Origin: Lignipirellula cremea
Lineage (GTDB): Bacteria > Planctomycetota > Planctomycetia > Pirellulales > Pirellulaceae
NCBI RefSeq assembly: GCF_007751035.1
Contig: NZ_CP036433.1
Coordinates: forward strand, 7,669,001-7,733,000
Length of the DNA stretch: 64,000 bases
Direction: 5' to 3'
The position numbers were made by a program, and so were the translations under genes. The notes under the pieces are model-generated. The model was not told where the DNA came from. It made no database searches and saw only the letters and a program-made list of their open reading frames with translations. Below, piece by piece: positions 1 to 9,131 of the stretch. How positions within the stretch are numbered: position 1 is the stretch's first letter; the number at the start of each line of letters is the position of its first letter.

Positions 1-955
1 TCAGCTGCACGGTCAGGCCGTTCGCGGCCGGCGGACCGAGCAGCTTCACCCCGGCAAAGGCGACCTCTTCCGTGCCATGCTGCTCGATCGCCAGGGAGAA
101 CTTGCCCGTTTCGCCGTCCGCCACCCGTTCGATCTTCGGCGGCGGCCAGGTCGGACGGGCCAGGTAAGGCGGCCGGGTCAGGTCGATCGGATCCTGCAGA
201 AAGGAAAACGCCAGCTCGCGGTCGGCCGGTTGTTCAAAGTCGACTGGTTCGCCCACCGGCTGCAGCTCGTCCGCCTGGAACGTCGGATAAGGACGTCCCT
301 CGCCGCGGCTGATCAGCTCCACCTGGTCCAGCAGCAACTCTCCCTGGGAACCCTTGCCGACGTACAGGTACATCGGCTCCTGGATCCAGCGGGTGTAATA
401 AATGACCGGCGACGTCCGCCCAAAGCGGGCCCGGCGGAAGTTCCGCTGCAGGTCCTGGTGCAGCGAGAATTCCAGCGTCCGCCAGCCCGATTCGTCGGCG
501 TTTCCCTTCGCGCCGGCAGAGACCGTCTGCAGGGGAGAGCTGACGTCGCTATGGCCAAAGTAAACCGTCGGGCTGCCGACGGTGAGATGGAACTCGCCGC
601 GGAGCACCTTCACCCGCACCCGCACGGCGTCGGCTTCCGGCGGCAGGTAATCGGGCCCCAGGTTCAAGGCGACCAGCTTCCCCTTGGGTCCCCAGGGCAG
701 GTCGGGCGTCACGCTGACGCGGCAACACTGGGAGCCAAAGCTCCGATCGGCGACCACCTCCAAACCGCCGGTGCGGTTCGCATTGGCCACCTGCTCCGGC
801 GTCCAGTTATGGTACACGATCGGCTTCAGCGGCCCGGGCGACTCCCGTTCAAAGTCACGCAGCACGCCCAGCACCTGCGGTTCCGCAGCCAGGCAGGTTT
901 CCGCCAAGGCGGCCAGCAGCAGGATCGCCGGCAGGAGAAAACGGCCGTTTTTCAA
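1..955 (-). CDS. Secreted protein of unknown function, C-terminus cut by window edge
   Basis: Minus-strand reading frame, open from 955 to the left edge (about 318 codons), so the C-terminus lies outside the window. No in-frame ATG was found near the beginning. A TTG at 955 gives a good Sec signal peptide (KNGRFLLPAILLLAALAE, cleavage near CLA-AEP), so I place the start there; a TTG at 967 is an alternative. The mature part reads as beta-rich secreted protein with phrases such as GSPTVYFGHSD and MYLYVGKGSQGELLLDQVEL, which resemble carbohydrate-binding-like beta-sandwich segments, but I recognise no family. The next gene on the same strand ends about 210 bp upstream, so it may be separately transcribed. 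Confidence 0.65.
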   Translation of the reverse strand, partial: MKNGRFLLPAILLLAALAETCLAAEPQVLGVLRDFERESPGPLKPIVYHNWTPEQVANANRTGGLEVVADRSFGSQCCRVSVTPDLPWGPKGKLVALNLGPDYLPPEADAVRVRVKVLRGEFHLTVGSPTVYFGHSDVSSPLQTVSAGAKGNADESGWRTLEFSLHQDLQRNFRRARFGRTSPVIYYTRWIQEPMYLYVGKGSQGELLLDQVELISRGEGRPYPTFQADELQPVGEPVDFEQPADRELAFSFLQDPIDLTRPPYLARPTWPPPKIERVADGETGKFSLAIEQHGTEEVAFAGVKLLGPPAANGLTVQL

Positions 956-1163
956 GATACAGTTCAAAGCAAATGTTCCGTGAAGGTTGATGTCAAAATG
1001 CCGTAGCCGAACTCGCCAGAGTTTGGTCGCTGTTGCCAGTGTGCTCCGTCCCAAGTCCGGCGACTTCGGCCAGGTGCTGGGAAGTATAATAATCAGAGCA
1101 TCTCTCCTCTCCCTCCGCGCCCTCAGCGATGAAGCCCTCTTTCCTGATCGCTTTGGAAAAAGG

Positions 1164-2822
1164 TTATCTTCCCAGAAACGTGCCGCCCGTCCGACGAGCC
1201 AGCGTGCGCAGGAAGGCGGAAAGCTCAGGGGCGTCGTCGCCCAGGCCGATGGTGTTGATCGGAATCCGCCGGTCGCTGGTTTGTTCAACCAGGGCGAAAA
1301 TCGCGGCCACATGCTCGTCGTTATAGGCGGCCGAATCGGCGCTGGAAGGATTGCCGTCGGTAAACAGCAGGATCGAATCCAGGTGTTCGACCGCGTACGC
1401 TTTGTGCAGTGCGGCCAGCGTATTGGTCCAGCCGCCGGGACGCTTGCTGGCGAGCTGATCGATAAGCCATTGGCGATTGACGGGGCCGGAAGGGCCGGCG
1501 ACGCGCAAGGTACCAACGGCCGGGAAGGCGTTCGCCTCGCCGTTGAAAATGATGAGTACGCATTCGTCGACATCGAAGTGCGTCAGCCAGGCGCCAACGA
1601 TCTCCCGCACCATGGCCCAGCGGTCCTGCTGCTGCATGCTGCCCGAGGCGTCGACCAGAATAGCAACCTTTTTCAGCCCGCCGCGAATGCCGACTAGTTC
1701 CTGGTTGATCTTTTTCTCTTGTTCCTTGGTCGCCGCCAGCCGTGTGTTCACGGTGTCGTACGCCTCCTTGTAGGCCAGCAGCCGGTGCTGCAGTTCGGCC
1801 AGTTGCCGCTGCATGGCCAGGTTCCGGGCCAGCAACTGCCCGCGTTCCACGTTGGTGCTTTCCAGCCGGCGGAGCGCATCGTTCAGCTCTTCTTCGGTGG
1901 CGTTGGCTTCGACCCGGGTCTGGGCGAGCGTGGTTCGCAGTTTGTCGAACAAGGCCGCCAGCCCCTCGCGGTTCTTCGCCAGGTCGTCGATCTGTTCGCG
2001 GGACTTGTCGAGGCTGTCAGACGTATCGGTCAGCTTCAGTTCGAGCGCGTCCACGATTGCCTGGAGCGAGTTCCGCGCTGCCTGCAGGTCGGCCAGCTGC
2101 TTCTGGGTGACGGCCATTTCTTCAGCCGCAGCGTTCTGCTGCTTCTGGCTGTCGGCCTTGACCTGGCGGAGCGAGGCATCTAGCTGGTCCCGCTCCTTCT
2201 TCGCCCCCAGCAGTTGCTGGTCGAGGCTGTTCTTTTCGGCCGTCATGGCGGCGAACGCGGCGTTCATTTCCGCCAGCGAGGCGTTCGTCTGGGTCAGTTC
2301 CTGCTCCATCCCGGCGACGCGCTGGGTCAGATCAGCACGGGCCGCCTGGACCCTGGCCAGCGTGCTTTCTGTCTTGGCCAGCGTGCTTTCCGTCGCGGCC
2401 AGCGTGCTTTCTGTCTTGGCCAGCGAGCTTTCCGTCGCGGCCAATACCGACTGCGTCTGGGCGTGGCCTGCCTGCACCTGGTGGAGCTGGCCGTGCAGGT
2501 TGGTGCGGTGGAGCGAGGCCGCGTCCCGTTCCGCCTGGGTGCGGCGCAGCTGCTGATCGCGCTGCTGCAGTTCCGAACGGGTCAATTTGAGTTCGTCGCG
2601 AAGGGTGTCTTTGGACGACTGCAGGTTCTCCTGCACCGTCTGCAGCGTGGCGAGTTCCGCCTGGAGCGTTTTGCCGTGCTCTTCCTCTTCCAGGTAATTG
2701 GACTGCACCAGCAGCAGCATAACCACGCCAATCACAGCCCCCAGCAGGGCGACGTCGTTACTGGAGATCCAGCCAGCGACGCCCGCTTCGTTTGATTCAC
2801 CGTGGGCTCGTTCCAGATCCAT
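1164..2822 (-). CDS. Membrane-anchored coiled-coil protein with C-terminal VWA domain
   Basis: 552 aa. Start chosen at ATG 2822, with a GAGG motif about 8 nt upstream; a TTG at 2849 would add nine residues. Near the N-terminus is one membrane segment (VALLGAVIGVVMLLLV, about residues 22-37), followed by some 330 residues of Gln/Glu/Leu-rich coiled coil and a C-terminal von Willebrand A domain starting at KKVAILVDASGSM. DASGS fits the MIDAS metal-binding motif DxSxS. The topology suggests a long coiled-coil stalk with the VWA domain at its far end. The role is unknown. VWA domains commonly mediate metal-dependent protein interaction, so an assembly or scaffolding role is inference. The coiled coil contains an in-frame 21-bp repeat (2355-2438). 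Confidence 0.85.
   Translation of the reverse strand: MDLERAHGESNEAGVAGWISSNDVALLGAVIGVVMLLLVQSNYLEEEEHGKTLQAELATLQTVQENLQSSKDTLRDELKLTRSELQQRDQQLRRTQAERDAASLHRTNLHGQLHQVQAGHAQTQSVLAATESSLAKTESTLAATESTLAKTESTLARVQAARADLTQRVAGMEQELTQTNASLAEMNAAFAAMTAEKNSLDQQLLGAKKERDQLDASLRQVKADSQKQQNAAAEEMAVTQKQLADLQAARNSLQAIVDALELKLTDTSDSLDKSREQIDDLAKNREGLAALFDKLRTTLAQTRVEANATEEELNDALRRLESTNVERGQLLARNLAMQRQLAELQHRLLAYKEAYDTVNTRLAATKEQEKKINQELVGIRGGLKKVAILVDASGSMQQQDRWAMVREIVGAWLTHFDVDECVLIIFNGEANAFPAVGTLRVAGPSGPVNRQWLIDQLASKRPGGWTNTLAALHKAYAVEHLDSILLFTDGNPSSADSAAYNDEHVAAIFALVEQTSDRRIPINTIGLGDDAPELSAFLRTLARRTGGTFLGR
2355..2438 (-). repeat. Four 21-bp in-frame tandem repeats in coiled coil
   Basis: Four 21-bp units alternate between two variants, so the true period is 42 bp twice over. 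They encode the heptads LAKTEST and LAATEST of the coiled coil. Seven residues per unit keeps the heptad register, so unit gain or loss would change the stalk length by whole heptads without disturbing the frame. Confidence 0.85.
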
Positions 2823-3076
2823 CGGGGGGCCTCGCAACCGACGCCGCAACAGGCCGCCGGAATGGGAAGTGTACGCTGGGTAATGAGCGTGCTATTCTAG
2901 CAAAATCCTCTCTCGGCGCGGGGAAATTCTGTCCACGGGCGGGAGAGGAAGCTGGCAAACGCAATCCAGCGGAAAACTCGGTGCAGCACCGGCGACAGTA
3001 AACAAAGTGCGACGGGATATGACCGCCGCTTCCCCGCGAGGGAACAGGCGGACTCCAACAGAGCGTGGATTCACCA

Positions 3077-3808
3077 ATGGCAATTGAATATCGGTGCGGC
3101 AACTGCAACAAGATTCTGCGTACGCCCGATGACAACGGCGGAAAAAAGGGACGCTGTCCGCACTGCCAGGCGATTATGGATATTCCGGTGCGTTCGACCG
3201 TGCTGGGCGAGTCGCCGCTGGATCCGCCGGCGGGACGCCCGCCGTTTGGCCAGGCGCCTTTGGGTTCGCCGGAACGTCCCACTGGCCCCACGGTTCCGGT
3301 CAGCCGGCCGACGCCCTTGCACGATCCGCACCTGGACTCGCCGGCTCCGCGTGATCCGTTCATGGGCTCGCCGGCTCCCCGCGATCCGTACACGGGCTCC
3401 GCATCGGGCGGGTCTCCACCGGCCAATCCGTTTGGGGATTTGCCGACGCCGCAATCGTCGGGCTCCTCGAACCCCTACTCCAGTCCCCGCGGCAGTTCGC
3501 AGCCCTGGGGAGGCAGTCCGCGAACGGGCGGCATGCCCCATCGAGGCGGCATGATTCTGACCCTGGGCATCCTGGGAATCGTGGCGATGGGCACCACCTG
3601 CGCGCCGGTCGGGCTCGGGCTGGGGATCGCCGCCTGGACGATGGGAAATACCGATCTGGCCGCGATTCAGGCGGGACGGATGGATATCACCGGAGAGAAC
3701 CTCACCCGGGCCGGGAAGGTGCTGGGGGTGATCGCCGTGGTCGTCAATGCGCTGGGGATGCTGGGTTGCGGCTGCCTGATTTTCATTTCCATCCTTGCCG
3801 ACAAGTGA
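3077..3808 (+). CDS. Zinc-ribbon, Pro-rich linker, two-helix membrane protein (DUF4190-like)
   Basis: 243 aa from ATG 3077 (a GTG at 3065 would add four residues). The N-terminus has a zinc ribbon with two CxxC knuckles (CGNC and CPHC, about residues 8-30). A long Pro/Gly/Ser linker follows with a repeated unit (SPAPRDPF, SPAPRDPY) at about residues 90-110. The C-terminus has two hydrophobic helices (ILTLGILGIVAMG and VLGVIAVVVNALGML) around an AxxQAGRMD loop typical of DUF4190-like membrane proteins. Such zinc-ribbon membrane proteins are common in planctomycetes with no known function. rarA starts 9 nt after its stop, so the two are probably cotranscribed. Confidence 0.85.
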   Translation: MAIEYRCGNCNKILRTPDDNGGKKGRCPHCQAIMDIPVRSTVLGESPLDPPAGRPPFGQAPLGSPERPTGPTVPVSRPTPLHDPHLDSPAPRDPFMGSPAPRDPYTGSASGGSPPANPFGDLPTPQSSGSSNPYSSPRGSSQPWGGSPRTGGMPHRGGMILTLGILGIVAMGTTCAPVGLGLGIAAWTMGNTDLAAIQAGRMDITGENLTRAGKVLGVIAVVVNALGMLGCGCLIFISILADK

Positions 3809-3817
3809 ACCTCTCCC

Positions 3818-5134
3818 ATGTCGCTGTTTGAACAAGCGGAGGCCGAGAACTTTCGGCGGGCCCAGCCCCTGGCCGCCCGCATGCGCCCGGCGTCGCTGGA
3901 CGAGTTTGTCGGCCAGCAGCACTTCCTGGGCGAAGGGAAACTGTTGCGGCGGTTACTCCAGGCGGATCGTCTGGGCTCGGTCCTGTTTTATGGTCCGCCC
4001 GGCACGGGGAAGACCACGCTGGCCCGCCTGCTGGCGGTCGCCGGTAAACGGCGTTTCCGGCAGTTGAACGCGGTGACCTCCGGCGTGAAAGAGCTGCGGG
4101 AAGTCCTGCACGAAGCGCAAACCGAAGTCGCCACCGGCGGCTCGAAAACGCTGCTGTTCGTGGACGAAATCCATCGCTTCAACAAGTCCCAGCAGGACGC
4201 CCTGCTGCCCGACGTCGAAGACGGCGTGGTCACGCTGGTCGGCGCCACCACCGCCAACCCGTTCTTTGCGATCAATAGCGCGCTCGTCAGCCGCAGCCAG
4301 ATTTTCGAATTCCAGGCGCTGGCGAACGAAGAGATCAAGACGCTGCTGCGGCGGGCGCTGGAAGACAAGTATCGCGGTCTCGGCCGGCACCAGGTAACGA
4401 TCGACGAAGAGGCCCTGGACTACCTGGCCGATGTTTCCGACGGCGACGCCCGACGGGCCCTGTCCGCCCTCGAAATCGGCGTGCTCTCTAGTCCCGAGCG
4501 CCCGCTGCACTTTACCCGACAGCTGGCCCAGGAGTCGGTGCAGAAAAAAGCGATCGAATACGACGCTTCCGGGGATTCGCATTACGACGCCGCCAGCGCC
4601 CTGATCAAAAGCCTCCGCGGCAGCGATCCCGACGCAGGCATGTACTGGCTGGCCCGCATGCTGGAAGCGGGCGAAGATGTCCGCTTTCTCTGCCGCCGCC
4701 TGGTGATCCTGGCCAGCGAAGATATCGGCAACGCCGATCCGCAGGCGCTCACGGTGGCGGTCGCCGCCATGCAGGCTTGCGAGTTTGTCGGTCTTCCCGA
4801 GTGCCAGTATCCGCTGGCCCAGGCGGTGACGTACCTGGCGTGCGCTCCCAAATCGAACGCTTCCACCATCGCCATCGGTGAGGCCCGCGCCGATATCCGC
4901 GAAGGCCGCCTGCTGCCCGTTCCCCGGCATCTGCGCGACTCCCATTATCAGGGCGCCAAAGAACTGGGGCACGGCGCCGGTTACCAGTACGCTCATAACG
5001 CCCCCGGCGGCGTCGCCGAACAGGATTACCTGGGCGTCGATAAAGAGTACTACCGCCCTGTCGATCGCGGCTTTGAAGCCGAGCTGGCCGCCCGCCTGGC
5101 GGTGATCCGCCAGCAGCTCAAAGGGACGCAGTAG
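3818..5134 (+). CDS. rarA: Replication-associated recombination protein A (RarA/MgsA AAA+ ATPase)
   Basis: 438 aa, the usual family length. AAA+ ATPase acting at stalled or damaged replication forks. Walker A is GPPGTGKT (residues 59-66), Walker B with the family-typical LFVDEIHRFNKSQQDALL follows at about 113-130, then the sensor-1 region GATTANPFF. The C-terminal MgsA-type tetramerisation part is recognisable by SGDSHYDAASALIKSLRGSDPDA and WLARMLEAGEDVRFLCRRL. ATG 3818 directly follows the zinc-ribbon gene. No RecA or other replication gene is nearby. Confidence 0.97.
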   Translation: MSLFEQAEAENFRRAQPLAARMRPASLDEFVGQQHFLGEGKLLRRLLQADRLGSVLFYGPPGTGKTTLARLLAVAGKRRFRQLNAVTSGVKELREVLHEAQTEVATGGSKTLLFVDEIHRFNKSQQDALLPDVEDGVVTLVGATTANPFFAINSALVSRSQIFEFQALANEEIKTLLRRALEDKYRGLGRHQVTIDEEALDYLADVSDGDARRALSALEIGVLSSPERPLHFTRQLAQESVQKKAIEYDASGDSHYDAASALIKSLRGSDPDAGMYWLARMLEAGEDVRFLCRRLVILASEDIGNADPQALTVAVAAMQACEFVGLPECQYPLAQAVTYLACAPKSNASTIAIGEARADIREGRLLPVPRHLRDSHYQGAKELGHGAGYQYAHNAPGGVAEQDYLGVDKEYYRPVDRGFEAELAARLAVIRQQLKGTQ

Positions 5135-5589
5135 CCGCCTCAGGGCAGGCTGATTCCGTTGACGGTCGCACGCTTCTTCGCCGCGACCTGCATCTTTTGA
5201 AGTACGCCTCTTCCCAGGGCGGCAGGCGTGCTGCGCTGCGAGTTCCCGCCAGCAGAGGCGGTCGTAGCACGCACGACGGCGTGAACCCGGAATCACGGCG
5301 TCTCTGAAAAATCGGCTACCAGCGGCAGCACCGGCGCCGTTTAACGCCGCGAAACCATCTCACGGGTTCCACTGGCGACGCCTTCGTTGATTAGTCCAGA
5401 TACGCGGCCCTTTGATGGGTGGACTCGTTCCGCTGCGCGAAGATCGGCCGGAAAGTCCTGTGAAACGACGCGAGGAAACAATCCTTCTTCTCGCCCTGGA
5501 TAAAGACGATTTCACCACAGCAGGAGGTTGTCGCGATCATCGCGCTCCTGCTGCTTTCTTTGAAGCGTAACTCAAGAAAGGAGTCGCTC
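5135..5589. other. Intergenic region upstream of barrel protein gene
   Basis: No credible coding frame on either strand. It should contain the rarA terminator and the promoter of the barrel gene at 5590, but I cannot name a convincing -35/-10 pair or U-tailed hairpin. The last 20 bases hold the AAGGAG ribosome-binding site that fixes the TTG start of the next gene. Confidence 0.5.
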
Positions 5590-6606
5590 TTGACTAATCG
5601 GAAACTACTGAGTTCCTGTATCGCACTGTTGGCGCTGGCGGGCATTGCCCAGGCCGAAGCGCCGCATGACCACTTTATTGAACAGCCGGCGCCGCCGGGG
5701 GAAATCGACCCCAGCTACGGCCCATCGGCGCCAATCGACATTGGCTGTTCTACGGGCTGTACTTCCGGTTGTTCAACCGGTTGTTGTTCCCAGACCTGCT
5801 GCTGTGCGCCAGACTGCTGGCAGGTTTACGCTGGGGCGATGTTTCTGTCGCGAGACTACGACAACGCCCCCATTTTTACCGATGCTGGCGGAAATACGAT
5901 CGTCGGAGCCGATGACCTCGACAGTGGTCTTTCGCCAGGCTTCGAATTGAGCGCCCGGCGAAACAACTGGGAAGTGCGGTACTTCCAGGTTGATAGCATG
6001 TCGGCCACAACCGAAATGGAAGGCGTCGGGAACTTCCTGGGGGGCGGCTTCGCGGGCGTTGCTGGCTTGAGCTACGACACCGAGATCTACAACGCAGAGG
6101 TGAACTACTTCTATAATCCGCCATCGGACATGCTCCGCGCTTTCGCGGGCTTCCGATACATCGGATTGGATGAAGAGCTGGGCTTCCAGCTCAACGGCGC
6201 CAATCTGGACAGGCTGACTACAGACAATGATCTGTATGGCTTCCAGGTGGGCGTCGATGGGGCGCTGTGGCGAAAGTGCAATTCGCGCTTTTATGTCAAC
6301 GGCGTTGCCAAAGCCGGGGTGTACTATGCCGATACCGAAGTCCACAACACGGTGCTGGACACCAATCAGCAGTTGGATGACAACTCGGACCGGGTGGCCT
6401 TTGTCGGCGAGATCGGCGTGACGGCCGGTTACGAAGTCACCAACTGGCTGGCCCTGGAAGCCGGGTACCAGTTCCTCTGGCTCGATGGGGTGGCCTTGGC
6501 GGGCGAACAAGCGTCGTCCGTCAATCCTTTCACCCAGACGGCCAGCATTAACCATGGGGACGCGATCTACCATGGCTTAAGACTGGGGGCGACTGCCCGC
6601 TGGTAG
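5590..6606 (+). CDS. Outer-membrane beta-barrel protein, BBP7/Lpg1974-like, with Cys-rich N-terminus
   Basis: 338 aa. The start is a TTG at 5590 because AAGGAG lies 6 nt upstream; an earlier TTG at 5560 has no such site. Signal peptide NRKLLSSCIALLALAGIAQA. The mature N-terminus carries a striking cysteine run (GCSTGCTSGCSTGCCSQTCC, then CAPDC), followed by alternating amphipathic strands (WEVRYFQVDSM, AEVNYFYNP, LRAFAGFRYIGLDEE, FYVNGVAKAGVYY) and an aromatic C-terminal residue (ATARW), as in outer-membrane barrels. This layout fits the planctomycete BBP7 or Lpg1974-type porin-like proteins. It should sit in the outer membrane; the Cys run could form disulfides or bind metal, which is inference. 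Confidence 0.85.
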   Translation: MTNRKLLSSCIALLALAGIAQAEAPHDHFIEQPAPPGEIDPSYGPSAPIDIGCSTGCTSGCSTGCCSQTCCCAPDCWQVYAGAMFLSRDYDNAPIFTDAGGNTIVGADDLDSGLSPGFELSARRNNWEVRYFQVDSMSATTEMEGVGNFLGGGFAGVAGLSYDTEIYNAEVNYFYNPPSDMLRAFAGFRYIGLDEELGFQLNGANLDRLTTDNDLYGFQVGVDGALWRKCNSRFYVNGVAKAGVYYADTEVHNTVLDTNQQLDDNSDRVAFVGEIGVTAGYEVTNWLALEAGYQFLWLDGVALAGEQASSVNPFTQTASINHGDAIYHGLRLGATARW

Positions 6607-7050
6607 CGAAACGGGCTCCTGGAAAATGCACCCTGGATTGACTGCCTTGTTATTGAATTCCGCACCCTGATTCCGCATCGCCCGTTCTGGACGCCGCAAC
6701 CCGCGCGAAGATTCTGCACCGAAGAAGCGAGAAGCCGCCACGAGAGACAAGACCCTGCATCCCGCGCGTTGATGCTGCAGCACCTGGTTTGAAAAAAATT
6801 GGTTTGATTCAAAATCTAGAGTTTTGAACCTGCGTCGTTGAAAGCAATGACCGGTTCCGGCAGAACTCCTCAACTGTCGGAACCGGTCGGCAGGAAATAC
6901 GGCAAGCCTCGCTGGAGGCTTGCCGCGGCCCGCCGGCCGCCTTCTTCGCCCCCGCTGGGCCCGCCCATCCCCATGCCGTCGCCCTTATGCGATGATCTTC
7001 TACCGGCGAACGTCCCGTGATCCGCTCTCTCGGCAAGGCTCGCTTCGCCT
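6607..7050. other. Convergent intergenic region, no gene seen
   Basis: Lies between the 3' ends of the barrel gene and the cyclase gene. The open frames here are short and lack family features. The only structure seen is the hairpin at 6901-6924. Confidence 0.5.
6901..6924. terminator. Perfect 10-bp hairpin between convergent genes
   Basis: GGCAAGCCTC, loop GCTG, GAGGCTTGCC. There is no T-tract on either side, so it is a candidate bidirectional terminator or mRNA-stabilising hairpin rather than a classic intrinsic terminator. Confidence 0.45.
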
Positions 7051-7815
7051 TTACTCGTGCAGCAACGCCACCACCCGGGCCGGGCCGGCGGAGCCGTTCT
7101 TTACTTTGAGCGGAAAAGCGCAAACAGTGAAGCCGGTCGGCGGGAGCTGGTCCAGATGGGCCAGGCGTTCGATCTGGCAGTAGTCGCGATCCACCCCGAC
7201 GAAGTGCGCTTCCCAGAACACGGTCGCGCTGCCGGTGCGTTTGGCTTCCGCGGCTTGCGAGCGGAGCGGCCGGTCCCAGCCCCAGGCATCGATGCCCATC
7301 ACTTTTATCCCCTGGTCAATCAGCCAGCGGGTCGCTTCGCCGCTGACACCTGGCCCGGTGTGGAAGTATTCGGGATTGCCCAGCAGGGAATCGTTCCCCG
7401 TTTGGATCAGCACGATCTGCCCCGGAGACAGCGTATGGTCGATTTTGGCAAGCGCCGCCTGCAGGTCGGCCGTGCTGGCGGCCTGGTCGGGCCGCAGGTG
7501 GCGCAGATCAAGCACAACGCCCGGGGCATAGAAACGCTCCAGCGGCAGTTCGTCGATCGTGGGCGCTTTCTTCCCCTCGCAGGTCGGGGCGTAATGCCAG
7601 GGAGCATCCACGTGCGTGGTCGAGTGCGTCGAGAGGGTGAGAATTTCGTTCGCCCAGCCAAGTCCCGTCCGCAAATGCTTTCGAGCAACGCCAAAAACCA
7701 GCCAGATCGCCCAGGCGCCGAAGGCGTGATCCTGGTATTTGACGCGTGTGCGGGCCCACCAGGGCGCCCAGGAGCGATCGTTCTCCAGGGTCGTGCTCAG
7801 GTCGATGATTTTCAT
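7051..7815 (-). CDS. Cyclase-family protein (kynurenine-formamidase-like metal hydrolase)
   Basis: 254 aa from ATG 7815 (MKIIDLSTTLENDRSW); the frame is open further upstream but that part has no family features. The cyclase-family (PF04199) metal-binding motif HxxxHxDxPxH appears as STHSTTHVDAPWHY at residues 62-75. Downstream conserved parts include GQIVLIQTGND and the C-terminal AFPLKVKNGSAGPARVVALL. The family includes kynurenine formamidases and other amide or lactone hydrolases with divalent metals. No tryptophan-degradation gene is near, so the substrate is unknown. Its start faces the tRNA-Gly gene about 100 bp away, transcribed in the opposite direction. Confidence 0.88.
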   Translation of the reverse strand: MKIIDLSTTLENDRSWAPWWARTRVKYQDHAFGAWAIWLVFGVARKHLRTGLGWANEILTLSTHSTTHVDAPWHYAPTCEGKKAPTIDELPLERFYAPGVVLDLRHLRPDQAASTADLQAALAKIDHTLSPGQIVLIQTGNDSLLGNPEYFHTGPGVSGEATRWLIDQGIKVMGIDAWGWDRPLRSQAAEAKRTGSATVFWEAHFVGVDRDYCQIERLAHLDQLPPTGFTVCAFPLKVKNGSAGPARVVALLHE

Positions 7816-7913
7816 CTGGGCGGGGGGAGAAAAGGAGAAGCGGAAGCTGGCCCGTTGCAAAGCGGGCCGGAGGCAGCCAGAATACAACCAGGCCAATGCT
7901 TCGCCCTGTCCTG

Positions 7914-7984
7914 GCGCCTATAGTGTAGCGGTAACACGGGAGCTTCCCAAGCTCCAATCATGGGTTCGATCCCCATTAGGCGCT
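7914..7984 (+). tRNA. tRNA-Gly (anticodon CCC)
   Basis: 71 nt cloverleaf: acceptor GCGCCTA pairs with TAGGCGC, anticodon stem GGAGC/GCTCC closes loop TTCCCAA with anticodon CCC at 7946-7948, T-arm ATGGG-TTCGATC-CCCAT. Discriminator T; CCA is not encoded. It reads GGG glycine codons. Confidence 0.97.
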
Positions 7985-8051
7985 CTCTCCGCTGGACCAT
8001 GCTCCCTGGGACGCCTGGCCCGGCCCCGCTTCCCAGCAAGTTAGAGCTTCC

Positions 8052-9131
8052 ATGCGAGAACTGATCCAGGAACTGCTGTCGGCTTTGGAGCAAAATCGTG
8101 CGGTCGCCTATTGCCGTCTGGTCGAAACGCGAGGCTCCACGCCGCAAAAAGCAGGCGCCGCCATGCTGGTCTATGCCGACGGCGGACAGGCCGGCACCCT
8201 GGGCGGCGGCTGCGTCGAAGCCGAAGTCAAACGCCGCGCCATGGGCGCCCTGGCCAGTGGAGAGCGGCAGGTGCATCAGTTCCAGCTGGATCATGATTAC
8301 GGCTGGGACGACGGCCTGATCTGCGGCGGACGCATGCAGGCGGCCGTGTTGCCTTTGGCGCCAGGCGATCCGCTGGACTACTTCCACCGTCTGGCCGGGA
8401 TTGCCCAGGAAGGACGCGGCTGCACCGAAGTCATCGTCTTCGATGAAGAGCGGGCCGGCCTGCCCGCGCCCACCTGCTGGCTGTTTGATGACCACGACCA
8501 GTGCATCGCCTCGCTGCCCGGCGACCAGAGCGAACCGCCTGCCGCGGTGCGGGAGCATTTTCGTCCGCTCAAAGAACGACCGTTGCCGTATGCGGCCGCT
8601 GGCGTGGCTTTCCTGCCGCTGCTGTCGCGTTGCCGGCTGCTGATTGTCGGCGGCGGGCATGTTGGCCAGGCCGTCGCCCAGCTGGCGGGAACGCTCGACT
8701 TCGATGTCTGGGTGGTCGACGATCGCGAGGCGGTCGTTTCGCAGGAACGTTTTCCGACCGCCGCCCGGCGCATCGCCGGTCCGATCGAGCAGGTGCTGCC
8801 CGAGGTGGACATCACGCCCGACACCTACTGCCTGATTGTGACCCGCGGCCACAACCACGACGAACGGGCCCTGTTTTATCTGGCCGAGCGCGGCGCCTGC
8901 TATGTGGGGCTGATCGGCAGTCGCCGAAAGATTCGCATGATTTATGAAGACCTGCTGGCCGAAGGCATCTCCGCCGAAGCGTTGCAGCGGGTGAGCGCGC
9001 CGGTCGGGATCGATATCGGCTCCCGCACCGTGCCGGAGATTGCGGTCAGCATTGCGGCCGAACTGATCGCCCATCGCAACCTGGCGGGACGCATCCCGGG
9101 AAGGCCCGACTCGGTGCCGGTCAACGCATGA
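8052..9131 (+). CDS. XdhC/CoxI-family molybdoenzyme maturation protein
   Basis: 359 aa. The N-terminal XdhC/CoxI domain has VETRGSTPQKAGAAMLV and the Gly-rich TLGGGCVEAEV (about residues 24-60); the C-terminal Rossmann-type domain begins at LLIVGGGHVGQAVAQL (about residue 197) and contains YVGLIGSRRK. XdhC-type proteins bind the molybdenum cofactor and help load sulfurated cofactor into xanthine-dehydrogenase or CO-dehydrogenase-type enzymes. It overlaps the next gene by ATGA, showing translational coupling with a MocA-like cytidylyltransferase, which fits a shared role in cofactor supply. No molybdenum hydroxylase subunit lies in the window. Confidence 0.92.
   Translation: MRELIQELLSALEQNRAVAYCRLVETRGSTPQKAGAAMLVYADGGQAGTLGGGCVEAEVKRRAMGALASGERQVHQFQLDHDYGWDDGLICGGRMQAAVLPLAPGDPLDYFHRLAGIAQEGRGCTEVIVFDEERAGLPAPTCWLFDDHDQCIASLPGDQSEPPAAVREHFRPLKERPLPYAAAGVAFLPLLSRCRLLIVGGGHVGQAVAQLAGTLDFDVWVVDDREAVVSQERFPTAARRIAGPIEQVLPEVDITPDTYCLIVTRGHNHDERALFYLAERGACYVGLIGSRRKIRMIYEDLLAEGISAEALQRVSAPVGIDIGSRTVPEIAVSIAAELIAHRNLAGRIPGRPDSVPVNA

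Noticed and set aside
3953-5296. Long minus-strand open frame across rarA (over 400 codons)
   Set aside because: Antisense shadow of a GC-rich gene; its translation lacks family features, whereas the plus-strand frame is a textbook RarA.
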